From an uncultured Macellibacteroides sp. (lineage in GTDB: Bacteria; Bacteroidota; Bacteroidia; Bacteroidales; Tannerellaceae), in NCBI RefSeq assembly GCF_963667135.1, contig NZ_OY762974.1:2914001-2978000 (forward strand): a stretch of DNA of 64,000 nucleotides, read 5' to 3'. This document shows positions 1 to 8,319 of the stretch, piece by piece. The notes beneath the pieces were generated by a model that was given only the letters and a program-made list of their open reading frames with translations, searched no databases and had not been told where the DNA came from. The number at the start of each line of letters is the position of its first letter. Position 1 is the stretch's first letter. Made by a program: the position numbers and the translations under genes.

Positions 1-63
1 ACTCCAGCTTCTTTAAAAACCAATACAACTCGTGTTGCACTTACTCTAGGATATAAATTCTGA
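1..63 (+). CDS. C-terminal end of an outer-membrane beta-barrel protein (partial)
   Basis: Frame 1 is open from the first base to a TGA at 61-63 and encodes 20 residues ending RVALTLGYKF. Alternating hydrophobic residues and a terminal Phe are the standard last strand of an outer-membrane barrel and the signal recognised by the BAM machinery. A terminator-like hairpin follows within 25 bases, consistent with a real gene end. Which barrel family it belongs to cannot be told from 20 residues. Confidence 0.6.
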   Translation, partial: TPASLKTNTTRVALTLGYKF

Positions 64-84
64 TAAAATAGGGTTTTGTTGTCT

Positions 85-134
85 AATGTCCCCAGTTCGT
101 ACATGAAAAGTACGGGTAGGGGACATTTCTTTTA
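85..134 (+). terminator. Probable intrinsic terminator of the upstream outer-membrane protein gene
   Basis: AATGTCCCC (85-93) pairs exactly with GGGGACATT (119-127), and an inner stem CGTAC (98-102)/GTACG (110-114) stacks inside. A T-rich tail (126-134) follows. It sits 22 bases after the stop at 61-63. The two-part stem could also be a small structured RNA. Confidence 0.5.
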
Positions 135-150
135 AATAGAATAAGAAATG

Positions 151-182
151 TTTGTAAGTCTTAATTTATCTTCGTTATTTTG
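151..182 (+). promoter_or_regulatory. Candidate promoter for the ECF sigma factor gene
   Basis: TTTG (151-154) matches the Bacteroidetes -33 element, and TTATTTTG (175-182) matches the -7 element TAnnTTTG at all but one fixed position, with a 20-base spacer. This would leave a leader of about 75 bases before the start at 265. Confidence 0.35.
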
Positions 183-264
183 TCTTAAAGATTATTATTA
201 AACAAATAAAAACCCCTCAGCCTATTGCATATCATTACTCAATAATATTTAATACATAGAAGTA

Positions 265-858
265 ATGAACAGATTTGAATCCATGACCGATGAAACATTG
301 GTTACGATGTATGCACAAGGCAATAATTCTGCTTTTGATGTTCTGTTAAATCGCTATAAAAGCAGTATTCATTCTTATATTTATTTTATCGTACGTAACA
401 AAGATCTTGCAGAAGATATCTTCCAGGAAACTTTCGTCAAGGTGATTATTACCATTAAACAAGGTCGATATACCGATAATGGAAAGTTCAAAGCATGGAT
501 AACCCGTATTGCTCACAATCTTATAATAGACTATTTCCGTCAGGAACGTAGCGAAAATACAATTTCCAACGATGATGTAGAAGTGGATTTGTTTAATAAT
601 AGTAAGCTTTGTGACTCTACAATTGAAGATGCAATGATTCGTGGGCAAGTGCTTTCGGACGTTAAGAAATTGGTTAAACACCTTCCTGACAATCAACGTG
701 AAGTTCTTGAGATGCGTTACTACCAGGATCTGAGTTTTAAGGAAATAGCAGATCTTACCGGAGTAAGCATTAATACAGCCCTTGGTCGCATGCGTTATGC
801 TATTTTAAATATGAGGAAAATGGCTGAGGAACATAACATGGAACTATCATTGATTTAA
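265..858 (+). CDS. ECF-type RNA polymerase sigma factor
   Basis: Extracytoplasmic-function sigma factor of 197 residues, the usual family length. Region 2 is visible at about residues 25-95, with the core-binding helix and the LAEDIFQETFVKV motif followed by KAWITRIAHNLIIDYFR, which contacts the -10 DNA. Region 4 is at about 130-190 (LPDNQREVLEMRYYQDLSFKEIADLTG), the helix-turn-helix for the -35 element. No anti-sigma factor with a membrane segment lies next to it; the next gene encodes a small soluble protein. A second ATG at 283 is possible, since the residues before MTDETL are not part of the conserved fold. The regulon cannot be inferred. Confidence 0.93.
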   Translation: MNRFESMTDETLVTMYAQGNNSAFDVLLNRYKSSIHSYIYFIVRNKDLAEDIFQETFVKVIITIKQGRYTDNGKFKAWITRIAHNLIIDYFRQERSENTISNDDVEVDLFNNSKLCDSTIEDAMIRGQVLSDVKKLVKHLPDNQREVLEMRYYQDLSFKEIADLTGVSINTALGRMRYAILNMRKMAEEHNMELSLI

Positions 859-927
859 ATAACCTTAAATAATTGTATTCATACAATATGGAATAATAAA
901 AGGCGTTATTATTTAAACGAATTAATA

Positions 928-1116
928 ATGACGCCTATGAAAATTTATTCTACACAAAGTATGGAAGAGCAGAAAGAAGCTCTGGATTATTTGGATAGTA
1001 AAGATTTTGGATCTGGTCCATCTGACAACACGTTGGATTTGATAAGAAAATTAGCCCGTGTTTTCTATGTAGCTCCTGTTCAATCATCAGACTTGTCTGT
1101 CATTTTTATGAATTAA
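928..1116 (+). CDS. Small hypothetical protein downstream of the sigma factor
   Basis: A 62-residue soluble protein with no membrane segment or cysteine. The first half is acidic and helical (MEEQKEALDYLDSKDFG); the second half (LDLIRKLARVFYVAP) looks like one amphipathic helix. It follows the sigma gene by 69 bases and precedes the rpe promoter. The gap holds two AT-rich inverted repeats (872-887 and 892-913), so it may be co-transcribed or separately controlled. No family is recognised with confidence. Sigma-factor partner or unrelated housekeeping protein are both possible. Confidence 0.65.
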   Translation: MTPMKIYSTQSMEEQKEALDYLDSKDFGSGPSDNTLDLIRKLARVFYVAPVQSSDLSVIFMN

Positions 1117-1137
1117 TTTCCTTTTTCTCTATCTTTG
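1107..1137 (+). promoter_or_regulatory. Promoter of rpe
   Basis: TATCTTTG (1130-1137) is a full match to the -7 element TAnnTTTG. TATG (1107-1110) matches the -33 TTTG at three of four positions with the standard 19-base spacer. The rpe start codon follows 19 bases after the -7 box. Confidence 0.6.
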
Positions 1138-1156
1138 CAAAAAAACAAAAGGAAAT

Positions 1157-1807
1157 ATGAATCATAAAATTGCTCCATCTTTACTTGCCGCCGATTTTCT
1201 TAATCTTCAGCGCGATGTGGAGATGATTAACGGAAGTGAAGCCGATTGGTTACATCTGGATATTATGGATGGGGTTTTTGTTCCTAATATTTCTTTCGGG
1301 TTTCCAATTTTGGAGGCGCTGAAAGGAGTATGTAAAAAACCCATGGATGTTCATTTAATGATAGTCGAGCCTCATAAATTCATTAATGAAGTTGCTGCTA
1401 CAGGTGCTTATATGATGAATGTGCATTATGAAGCCTGTACACATCTTCATCGGACAATAGCTGCAATAAAGGAAGCTGGCATGAAAGCCGGAGTCACTCT
1501 TAATCCTCATACACCGGTTTCTTTATTGGAAGATATTATTTATGATGTGGATATGGTATTGCTTATGTCCGTGAATCCAGGATATGGTGGACAAAGGTTT
1601 ATCGAACACTCGATTCAAAAAGTAAAAGAGTTAAAATCTCTGATTACCCGTAAAGAACTAAGTACGCTCATCGAAGTAGACGGAGGGGTTAACGCAGAAA
1701 CAGGCAAACGTTTATTTGAAGCGGGAGCTGATGTATTGGTAGCCGGCAACTATGTTTTTAAATCGCCCGATCCTGTCGAAACCATCAGACAGTTAAAGGC
1801 TTTATAA
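1157..1807 (+). CDS. rpe: Ribulose-phosphate 3-epimerase
   Basis: Interconverts D-ribulose 5-phosphate and D-xylulose 5-phosphate in the non-oxidative pentose phosphate pathway. The 216-residue length is standard. Diagnostic segments are APSLLAADF at the N-terminus, the metal-binding WLHLDIMDGVFVPN (His and Asp ligands), PMDVHLMI, the MSVNPGYGGQRF loop, and IEVDGGVN followed by the phosphate-binding GADVLVAGNYVF. It is a single-domain TIM barrel, cytoplasmic, with Zn or Fe expected. A clear Bacteroidetes promoter lies just upstream. comEC starts 7 bases after its stop, so the two are probably transcribed together. Confidence 0.97.
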   Translation: MNHKIAPSLLAADFLNLQRDVEMINGSEADWLHLDIMDGVFVPNISFGFPILEALKGVCKKPMDVHLMIVEPHKFINEVAATGAYMMNVHYEACTHLHRTIAAIKEAGMKAGVTLNPHTPVSLLEDIIYDVDMVLLMSVNPGYGGQRFIEHSIQKVKELKSLITRKELSTLIEVDGGVNAETGKRLFEAGADVLVAGNYVFKSPDPVETIRQLKAL

Positions 1808-1814
1808 TAAGTTC

Positions 1815-3401
1815 ATGATAAAAGAAATTAGAAAGCGGCCTTTTTTAAGGCTGCTTTTTTTTTGGATAACCGGAATCTTACTTCAAAATAACCTCCCCTG
1901 CAGATTATATTCGTGGGGATTGTTAGCTTTAGGGTTGGCTATTATAGTCTGTACTCAGCATTCGCGGATCAGATTCCGTTACGAATATAACTGGTTATGG
2001 GGATCCGGATTTTCCTGCCTGGTTCTTTTTATTTCTATTCAAACGATGGCCTTTTCTTCAGATAAATTGAAATGGAGCTTACCCGTAAGCGAGAAAATTA
2101 CGGTAGTAGCCGAACTTACCGATTCTCCCTCCGAAAAAAACCGATCCTATTTATGTGATATGAAACTTATCGCACAACTACCAGACGGAAACCCTTTGTC
2201 GGGTCAGCGTGTACAGGTTTATTTTCCAAAAGATAGTATGCTATTTTCCTTGTTACCAGGAGATTTATTACTGTTGAATATGTCTTTTATGCCTCCTGGT
2301 CATAGAAATGAACCCTTGGGATATCTGAATTACCTGCGTTCCAATCAAATTGTAGCTTCGGGATATTGTCCTTCGGGCAGCTGGACTCAATTGCCAAGGG
2401 CAGACACCTCATTTTCAATAAGATATTATGCACTGCATATTAGACATAAACTAGTAAAACAAATAGAAAAGCTTTCTTTAACGGATACTGAAAAGGCTAT
2501 TCTTTCTGCACTGACTTTTGGTTATAAATCGGCCGTCGATAAAGAAACAATGTCCGATTTTTCAACAACCGGTGTTATGCATATTATCTCAGTAAGCGGT
2601 TTTCATGTGGCTATTGTTTGTGCTTTCATCTCTTTTTTAATGTCGTTCTTTCCAAATACTATCGGATTTCATTTGCTTAGGTATGGTGTTACCGTTGCGG
2701 TGGTTTGGGGATTTGTTTATGTTTCTGGCTTGTCATCTCCCGCAGTACGAGCAGGACTGATGTTGACATTCTTTCTTACAGGCCGACTTCTTTCCAGGCG
2801 AGCAGACAGTTACAATATTCTTGCTGCCTCGGCTTTTATAATGCTTGTTTACAATCCTTATTATTTGTTCGATACAGGTTTTCAGTTAAGTTATATAGCG
2901 GTATTTTTTATTCTATATTTGCAGCCACGACTAAACCGCCTTATCGAAATTAGAAATCCAATACTTTCAACACCATGGAGTTGGACAACTGTGACAGTTG
3001 CTGCACAGGCAGGGACTACTCCGCTCAGTCTATATGCGTTTGGGCGGTTCTCACTTGTTTTCTTACTTACAAATATACCGGTAGCAGCAATAGCAACTAT
3101 ATTGATTCCTCTTACATTAGGCTGGACAATATTTTCTCAATTAGTTCCGTCTTTAACCTGGCTGCAAATGATAGTAGAAAAGCTAACACGAAGTTTGCTA
3201 TGGATTGTTACTTCTTTCGGTCGTATTCCCGGAGCTTCGTTTACATTTACAATAGGATTTATTGAAATGTTATTTGCATATGGCATAATTGGATTCTTGC
3301 TATTCTACATCCGTAGACGTACTCCTTTTTCATTGCTGGCAGGACTAAGTTGCTTGTTAATTATCCTTCTTATAATGCTTAAAGAAAGATTTGTATACTA
3401 A
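1815..3401 (+). CDS. comEC: ComEC/Rec2-family DNA-uptake channel, short form without the C-terminal hydrolase domain
   Basis: Multi-pass inner-membrane protein of 528 residues. The order is two N-terminal membrane helices, a soluble DUF4131/OB-like part (about 80-200), then the competence domain with many membrane helices (about 225-520), carrying the signature HIISVSGFHVAIV and SGLSSPAVRAGLM. ComEC forms the channel that passes single-stranded DNA into the cytoplasm. Longer homologues add a metallo-beta-lactamase-like domain of about 250 residues; this one stops without it, which I believe is common in Bacteroidetes. A terminator-like hairpin with nine T's lies inside codons 7-17 (1834-1863). 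No other competence gene is in the window. Confidence 0.9.
   Translation: MIKEIRKRPFLRLLFFWITGILLQNNLPCRLYSWGLLALGLAIIVCTQHSRIRFRYEYNWLWGSGFSCLVLFISIQTMAFSSDKLKWSLPVSEKITVVAELTDSPSEKNRSYLCDMKLIAQLPDGNPLSGQRVQVYFPKDSMLFSLLPGDLLLLNMSFMPPGHRNEPLGYLNYLRSNQIVASGYCPSGSWTQLPRADTSFSIRYYALHIRHKLVKQIEKLSLTDTEKAILSALTFGYKSAVDKETMSDFSTTGVMHIISVSGFHVAIVCAFISFLMSFFPNTIGFHLLRYGVTVAVVWGFVYVSGLSSPAVRAGLMLTFFLTGRLLSRRADSYNILAASAFIMLVYNPYYLFDTGFQLSYIAVFFILYLQPRLNRLIEIRNPILSTPWSWTTVTVAAQAGTTPLSLYAFGRFSLVFLLTNIPVAAIATILIPLTLGWTIFSQLVPSLTWLQMIVEKLTRSLLWIVTSFGRIPGASFTFTIGFIEMLFAYGIIGFLLFYIRRRTPFSLLAGLSCLLIILLIMLKERFVY
1834..1863 (+). terminator. Terminator-like hairpin inside the start of comEC
   Basis: AGCGGCCTT (1834-1842) pairs with AAGGCTGCT (1847-1855) through eight Watson-Crick pairs and one G-U, with a four-T loop, and is followed by nine consecutive T's (1855-1863). 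It lies 20 bases inside the comEC reading frame and just after rpe, so it could end most rpe transcripts and attenuate comEC. Confidence 0.5.
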
Positions 3402-3426
3402 GGTACATAAAAAAATCGTACCTTTG
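3401..3426 (+). promoter_or_regulatory. Candidate promoter for the DHH phosphoesterase gene
   Basis: TACCTTTG (3419-3426) matches the -7 element. AGGTAC (3401-3406) and GTACCT (3418-3423) form an inverted repeat overlapping it and the comEC stop codon. No good -33 element is seen at the normal spacing. Confidence 0.4.
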
Positions 3427-3446
3427 GCATCGTAAAATAATACCCT

Positions 3447-4496
3447 ATGATTACAAAAATCATTCACGAAGATAAGATTCAGAAAGCTCACAAATATGTT
3501 GAAAAAGGAGAGAGCTTTGTTATAATTACGCATGTTTCGCCCGATGGCGACGCCATTGGTTCGGCGTTGGGTTTATTCCATTTTCTGGGTGCTTATGGAA
3601 AAGACAATGTTTCGGTGATCGTTCCGAACGATTATCCCATGTTTCTTAAGTGGCTACCAGGTTCAAAAGATGTTACAATCTATGAAAAGTATTCTGAATT
3701 TGCCGATCAATTGATAGCAGATGCCGATGTGATCTTCTGTTTGGATTTTAATGATCCCAAACGTGTGGAAAAATTAGCCGATCCAATTCTCAAGTCTGAA
3801 GCCCGAAAGGTGTTGATTGACCATCATCTCAATCCGGTTGATTTTTGCAATGTCACCATGTCGTATCCCTCTATTTCCTCTACAAGTGAAATGGTATTTC
3901 GTTTTATTTGCCGTATGGGGCTTTTCGATCTTATCAGTAAAGAAGGAGCAGAGTGTATTTATGCTGGGATGATGACAGATACAGGCTCATTTACATATAA
4001 CTCCAATCACCCAGAAATTTATACTATAATTGGAGAGCTTATTAAAAAAGGAATCGACAAGGATTTAATTTATAGAAGGATTAACCAGGTTTATTCGGAA
4101 GGCAGATTACGGTTGATGGGTTATTCTCTTTACGAAAAGATGAAGGTTTATCCCGAAAAACAAGCAGCATTGATTTCTTTGTCGATGGATGAGTTAAACC
4201 GATTTAATTATCAGACTGGGGATACTGAAGGGTTTGTAAATCTCCCTCTTAGTATCGATGGAATTTCCTTTACTGTTTTCATTCGTGAAGATACGGACTA
4301 TGCCAAAATATCCCTTCGTTCGATTGGAGACTTTCCCTGTAACGAATTTGCATCTAAATATTTTAATGGAGGAGGACACAAAAATGCCTCAGGCGGCGAG
4401 TTTTACGGATCATTGGCTGATGCTATAAAAACATTTGAAGAGGGTTTGATACACTTTTATCCGAATAAAGCAGAAGATTTTGTGAAAGATAAGTAG
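3447..4496 (+). CDS. nrnA: DHH/DHHA1 phosphoesterase, NrnA-like oligoribonuclease/pAp phosphatase
   Basis: Cytoplasmic Mn-dependent phosphoesterase of 349 residues. The DHH domain shows THVSPDGDAIGSALG (about residues 27-42), FCLDFND (about 96-101), the DHH signature in LIDHHLNP, and MTDTGSF. The C-terminal DHHA1 domain ends with GGGHKNASGG. In this family NrnA degrades very short RNAs and 3'-phosphoadenosine 5'-phosphate; single-domain length and lack of a RecJ core or membrane part fit NrnA better than RecJ or GdpP. A -7 box lies upstream. The symbol is by family only; c-di-nucleotide-derived pApA hydrolysis is an alternative role. Confidence 0.88.
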   Translation: MITKIIHEDKIQKAHKYVEKGESFVIITHVSPDGDAIGSALGLFHFLGAYGKDNVSVIVPNDYPMFLKWLPGSKDVTIYEKYSEFADQLIADADVIFCLDFNDPKRVEKLADPILKSEARKVLIDHHLNPVDFCNVTMSYPSISSTSEMVFRFICRMGLFDLISKEGAECIYAGMMTDTGSFTYNSNHPEIYTIIGELIKKGIDKDLIYRRINQVYSEGRLRLMGYSLYEKMKVYPEKQAALISLSMDELNRFNYQTGDTEGFVNLPLSIDGISFTVFIREDTDYAKISLRSIGDFPCNEFASKYFNGGGHKNASGGEFYGSLADAIKTFEEGLIHFYPNKAEDFVKDK

Positions 4497-4514
4497 GATG
4501 TTACGCTGATTATT

Positions 4515-4522
4515 TATCTTTG
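4515..4522 (+). promoter_or_regulatory. Candidate -7 element before the DUF4827 gene
   Basis: TATCTTTG matches TAnnTTTG exactly and lies 55 bases before the start at 4578, just after the nrnA-like stop. No convincing -33 element at 19 bases. Confidence 0.4.
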
Positions 4523-4577
4523 TCGTTCAATGTTAATATAAATGGCTAAACAGGCCGATAGAATCCCAAAATAAGAG

Positions 4578-5144
4578 ATGAAAAAGAGTTTTAATATTCT
4601 GTTGATATTATGTGCTGCGCTTACGGTGGTATCGTGTGGCGATAAAACTAAATCCTATACCGACATGTTGAATGCGCAGGAAAAGGCTATCGAAACATTT
4701 ATTCAGGAAAAAGGAATTAAGGTGTTGGACGAATATCCTGCCAACGGTGTATTTAAAGAGAATGAGTTTGTATTGTTGGACAATGATGTCTATATGAACG
4801 TTATAGATTCTGGTAACGGAACCCGTGCAGTTCTCAGCAAAACTACTGTTTTAACCCGTTTTAGGGGTAACCTGATGGTGACAGATACGGCTAGCTTCGA
4901 AAACTTCAGCAGCTGGAAATTTCCAGTTGAGTTTAAGTATGGTAATTACGGCACAGCCGTCGATAATAATGCTTTTAATGCATTTTTGAGCGAAGGACTG
5001 GGAACACCATTACAATATGTAGGCGATCGTGCTAAAGTAAAGTTAATTGTTCCTTTTCAGGCGGGAAGTACTCAGGGAACATATTCGCAACAAAGCTCTG
5101 GTACAGCTGTTTATTTTGATTTGGTTACATATCAATTTGATTAA
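4578..5144 (+). CDS. DUF4827-type lipoprotein, FKBP-like
   Basis: A 188-residue exported lipoprotein: the signal peptide runs to VVSCGDK, with the lipidated Cys at about residue 20. The mature part begins with a helix (YTDMLNAQEKAIETFIQEKGI) and continues into beta-rich sequence ending in the LVTYQFD type of strand. Length, signal and layout match the Bacteroidetes DUF4827 family, which is remotely similar to FKBP peptidyl-prolyl isomerases. It is followed by glmM after 9 bases, so the two are likely one operon. Cell-envelope location is likely; enzymatic activity is not established. Confidence 0.75.
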   Translation: MKKSFNILLILCAALTVVSCGDKTKSYTDMLNAQEKAIETFIQEKGIKVLDEYPANGVFKENEFVLLDNDVYMNVIDSGNGTRAVLSKTTVLTRFRGNLMVTDTASFENFSSWKFPVEFKYGNYGTAVDNNAFNAFLSEGLGTPLQYVGDRAKVKLIVPFQAGSTQGTYSQQSSGTAVYFDLVTYQFD

Positions 5145-5153
5145 ATATAACTT

Positions 5154-6542
5154 ATGACACTGATTAAATCTATTTCCGGTATTCGAGGTACGATTGGCGG
5201 CAAGCCGGAAGACGGCTTAAGTCCTTTGGCTATTGTTAAGTTTGTTGCCGCTTATGCTACCTTTATTAGAAAAAGCACAAAGATGGATTCCAACAAAATT
5301 GTTGTTGGAAGAGATGCCCGTATTTCGGGTCCTATGGTGAAACAAATTGTTTTGGGCACATTAACCGGTATGGGATTTGATGTAGTAGACATAGACCTTG
5401 CGACTACCCCTACTACAGAGATGGCTGTAACTATGGAAAAGGCTTGCGGAGGAATTATCCTGACTGCCAGTCATAATCCTAAACAGTGGAATGCGCTTAA
5501 ATTATTGAATGAAAGAGGTGAATTCTTAAATGCAGAAGAGGGTAACGAAGTGCTTGAACTTGCGGCTTCGGAAGATTTTACCTTTGCTGAAGTTGATGCC
5601 CTTGGAAAAGTAACGGTAGATACTACCTACAAACAAAAACACATCGAGAGCGTTCTGAATCTTGAATTGGTGGATGTCGAAGCTATCAAGGCTGCTAACT
5701 TCCGTGTGGCTATTGATTGTGTAAACTCTGTTGGTGGTGTCGTTTTACCTGATTTGCTTTATGCACTTGGTGTAAAAGAAATTTTTAAACTACACTGCGC
5801 TCCTCATGGAAACTTCGCTCATAATCCTGAACCGCTGCCGCAACATCTTACTGAGATTTCAGAATTGATGAAGCATGCTAAGGCAGATGTCGGTTTTGTT
5901 GTTGATCCGGATGTTGACCGTTTGGCATTAGTATGCGAAAACGGCGAAATGTTTGGTGAAGAATATACACTTGTCGCTATCAGCGACTACGTACTTAGTC
6001 ACACTCCAGGGAATACAGTAAGTAATCTTAGTTCCAGCCGTGCATTGCGCGATGTAACTGAAGCTCACGGATGTACTTATACAGCTGCTGCTGTTGGAGA
6101 AGTAAATGTAGTAGCCAAGATGAAAGCGACTAACGCGATAATCGGAGGTGAAGGAAACGGTGGCGTAATTTATCCTGCCAGTCATTACGGCCGCGATGCG
6201 TTGGTTGGTATTGCCTTATTCTTAAGTCACCTTGCTAAGAAAAAGATGAAAACAAGCGAACTGCGTGCCAGTTATCCTCCTTACTTTATCTCCAAACAGA
6301 AAGTGGAGCTAACTCCGGAAATTGACGTTGATGCGATTCTTGAAAAGGTAAAAGAACAGTTTGCCGGAAACGATATCACAGACATTGATGGTGTGAAAAT
6401 TGATTTTCCCGACAAGTGGGTTCACTTGCGTAAGAGCAATACAGAAGCCATCATCCGTATCTATTCCGAGGCTCATACTATGGAAGAGGCAGATGAATTG
6501 GGCGGTCAGCTGATTACTATAATCAACAATATGTGTAAGTAA
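5154..6542 (+). CDS. glmM: Alpha-D-phosphohexomutase, probably phosphoglucosamine mutase
   Basis: Converts glucosamine 6-phosphate to glucosamine 1-phosphate for UDP-GlcNAc, peptidoglycan and LPS synthesis. The 462 residues contain all four domains: SISGIRGTIGG at the N-terminus, the phosphoserine loop TASHNPKQWNALK (Ser at about 105), the metal loop DPDVDRLALV (about 248), the sugar-specificity loop GEGNGGVI (about 332) and the phosphate-binding RKSNTEAIIRIYSE (about 428). A GEGNGG loop is typical of the GlmM/archaeal mutase branch in Bacteroidetes. Phosphomannomutase activity cannot be excluded from sequence alone. It ends at a bidirectional terminator. Confidence 0.88.
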   Translation: MTLIKSISGIRGTIGGKPEDGLSPLAIVKFVAAYATFIRKSTKMDSNKIVVGRDARISGPMVKQIVLGTLTGMGFDVVDIDLATTPTTEMAVTMEKACGGIILTASHNPKQWNALKLLNERGEFLNAEEGNEVLELAASEDFTFAEVDALGKVTVDTTYKQKHIESVLNLELVDVEAIKAANFRVAIDCVNSVGGVVLPDLLYALGVKEIFKLHCAPHGNFAHNPEPLPQHLTEISELMKHAKADVGFVVDPDVDRLALVCENGEMFGEEYTLVAISDYVLSHTPGNTVSNLSSSRALRDVTEAHGCTYTAAAVGEVNVVAKMKATNAIIGGEGNGGVIYPASHYGRDALVGIALFLSHLAKKKMKTSELRASYPPYFISKQKVELTPEIDVDAILEKVKEQFAGNDITDIDGVKIDFPDKWVHLRKSNTEAIIRIYSEAHTMEEADELGGQLITIINNMCK

Positions 6543-6559
6543 ATATATTATATAAAAAA

Positions 6560-6590
6560 GGGAGAGTCAATTACGGCTCTCCCTTTTTTT
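6560..6590. terminator. Bidirectional intrinsic terminator
   Basis: GGGAGAG (6560-6566) pairs with CTCTCCC (6577-6583), followed on the plus strand by seven T's and preceded by six A's that give a T-run on the minus strand. It sits between the convergent glmM and Nudix genes and fits termination of both. Confidence 0.85.
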
Positions 6591-7092
6591 ATAGGTTGGG
6601 TAGTACCCTATCTAACTCTCCTTCAAAGTTTGGAGTGAATATCCCTTTTCCAAGGTTCGCTTTAATTTCTGCGAGCGACCAGAAACGACCTTCATCCAGT
6701 TCACCAGTATCCGGAGTGAAAACTCCATTATATACAGTTTTATAAGTGTGGATCAACTCTTTTTCTATTTCGGATTCAAAGACGTAGCGGGTAATAAATT
6801 CTGGAATAAAACCAGTAATACCTAACTCTTCCCTGGCTTCTCTTAACAAGGCAACCTCAACAGCTTCGCCATAATCAACATGACCACCTACTGACGTATC
6901 CCATTTCCCGGGTTGAATATCCTTGGTTTCCGAACGCTTTTGCAGATACAAATCACCAGCCTCATTAAAAACATGCAGGTGAATAACCGGATGAAGCTTC
7001 TTGCTTCCGTTATGACACTCCCTTCGGGTTGCTTTTCCTAATACTAATCCGGTGGCATCAACCACCGGAAACCATTCATCTTTAGTCATCAC
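6589..7092 (-). CDS. Nudix hydrolase, isopentenyl-diphosphate isomerase-like branch
   Basis: A 167-residue cytoplasmic Nudix protein. The Nudix box is complete: GHVDYGEAVEVALLREAREELGI gives the G-x5-E-x7-REUXEEXGU pattern that binds Mg (about residues 69-91). The N-terminal part (DEWFPVVDATGLVLGKATR followed by LHPVIHLHVFN and LYLQKRS) resembles the YfcD/isopentenyl-isomerase-like Nudix group, whose substrates are mostly unknown. It probably hydrolyses a nucleoside diphosphate derivative. It is transcribed away from the DUF418 gene's promoter with a 36-base gap, so the two may form one minus-strand operon. Confidence 0.9.
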   Translation of the reverse strand: MMTKDEWFPVVDATGLVLGKATRRECHNGSKKLHPVIHLHVFNEAGDLYLQKRSETKDIQPGKWDTSVGGHVDYGEAVEVALLREAREELGITGFIPEFITRYVFESEIEKELIHTYKTVYNGVFTPDTGELDEGRFWSLAEIKANLGKGIFTPNFEGELDRVLPNL

Positions 7093-7128
7093 TATTATAT
7101 TGCTTCTGTTATTTGAAATGTAAATCTA

Positions 7129-8295
7129 TTATTTATTAATCCATGTAAGCTTTTTCCATAAACCTTCCAACAGACCATGGTTGTGATGTTTCATCCACCA
7201 CGAGCAAAAAGCCCACTGAGCCAGAACCAGAACTACGCCAAACAAGACGCTGAATGTAATTCCCATGTGCTTATACATGCCGAATCCCCAGTTGTAAAAA
7301 AACATTGAACCAATAACAGACTGTCCAATGTAATTGGTAAGACTCATCTTCCCGTAAGGAGTCAGTTTCATGAAGAACTTTTTGAGTGAGGTGTTATAAA
7401 AAGCGACTAATACACCGACAACTAGCAATAACATGAAAGAGAAATTAGCGAGAGAACCTAAAATCCGCCCCAACGGCTCCATTACAGCTTTATTGGAAAT
7501 ATACTCCGGAAGCATCGACTGTAGCCCCTTTAGGGGGAAAAAGCAAATAAGGGCAAAAGCCAGAGTCTTTAGCCATAATCTCATAGTTGAATTACTGTAA
7601 ATAAAAAGACGATCTCTTCCTGCCAACATACCCAACATAAAGAGCGACGCAGTCTGGAAGATACGTCCGTTCTCCCAAGCCCATGTTAAACTAGACAGCT
7701 GTCCTTCATACAGATTCATCTTTATTGTTTCAAAGAAAGTTCCACTTGTCTGTACCTTGAAAGCTTCAGCAAAATAGAAGCTGGAAAGGTTTTCTCCGGG
7801 TATAAATTCCGGATGCAGGCTTGCATAAATAACCTTTACCCATTCGGCAGGCTGCAGCATAAAAATAGCGGCAATAAAAAATACAGTCTTTGTAGAAAGT
7901 CTGCATGTGAGTACCAGTATTATACCGATAAGCGAATACATCACCAAAATTTCACCTGTAAAAAACATGGCATTTATTTGTCCTATAAGAAAAAGAAGAA
8001 GCAATCTCCATAGAAAACGTAGTCGGAAGTCATTTCCCCGCCTGCGCTGATTATCATCTTGTATAAAGAAACTAAATCCAAAAAGTAATGCAAAGATGGC
8101 GTAAGCCTTGTTGCTAAAAGTGAAAAAAAGGGAATTCCAGATAACACTGTCTGTAAATGGTAACCATGTAAAGAGTTGTTCGCTAGGGAAAGAATAAAAA
8201 TTGTAGTGCTCAATACTATGAAGTAACGTAATTCCCAATACAGAGAGTCCCCTCAAAACATCGGCCACGTCAATACGGGCATTTTCTTTTTCCAT
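7129..8295 (-). CDS. DUF418 multi-pass membrane protein
   Basis: A 388-residue inner-membrane protein with about ten hydrophobic helices. It begins RIDVADVLRGLSVLGITLLHS, the typical start of the DUF418/DUF1624 acyltransferase-like family (YeiB), and ends with TPYGKMSLTNYIGQSVIGSMFF and LLEGLWKKLTW, which match the conserved DUF418 C-terminal block. The biochemical role of the family is not settled. A good minus-strand promoter lies just upstream (8320-8350). It is probably co-transcribed with the Nudix gene. Confidence 0.88.
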   Translation of the reverse strand: MEKENARIDVADVLRGLSVLGITLLHSIEHYNFYSFPSEQLFTWLPFTDSVIWNSLFFTFSNKAYAIFALLFGFSFFIQDDNQRRRGNDFRLRFLWRLLLLFLIGQINAMFFTGEILVMYSLIGIILVLTCRLSTKTVFFIAAIFMLQPAEWVKVIYASLHPEFIPGENLSSFYFAEAFKVQTSGTFFETIKMNLYEGQLSSLTWAWENGRIFQTASLFMLGMLAGRDRLFIYSNSTMRLWLKTLAFALICFFPLKGLQSMLPEYISNKAVMEPLGRILGSLANFSFMLLLVVGVLVAFYNTSLKKFFMKLTPYGKMSLTNYIGQSVIGSMFFYNWGFGMYKHMGITFSVLFGVVLVLAQWAFCSWWMKHHNHGLLEGLWKKLTWINK

Positions 8296-8319
8296 AAAGT
8301 AAAGTTTAATTTATGGAAA

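Noticed and set aside
872-913. Two AT-rich inverted repeats between the sigma factor and the small gene
   Set aside because: ATTGTAT/ATACAAT and AATAATAA/TTATTATT are weak AT stems in an AT-rich gap, with no T-run and no clear operator context, so they are not called as features.
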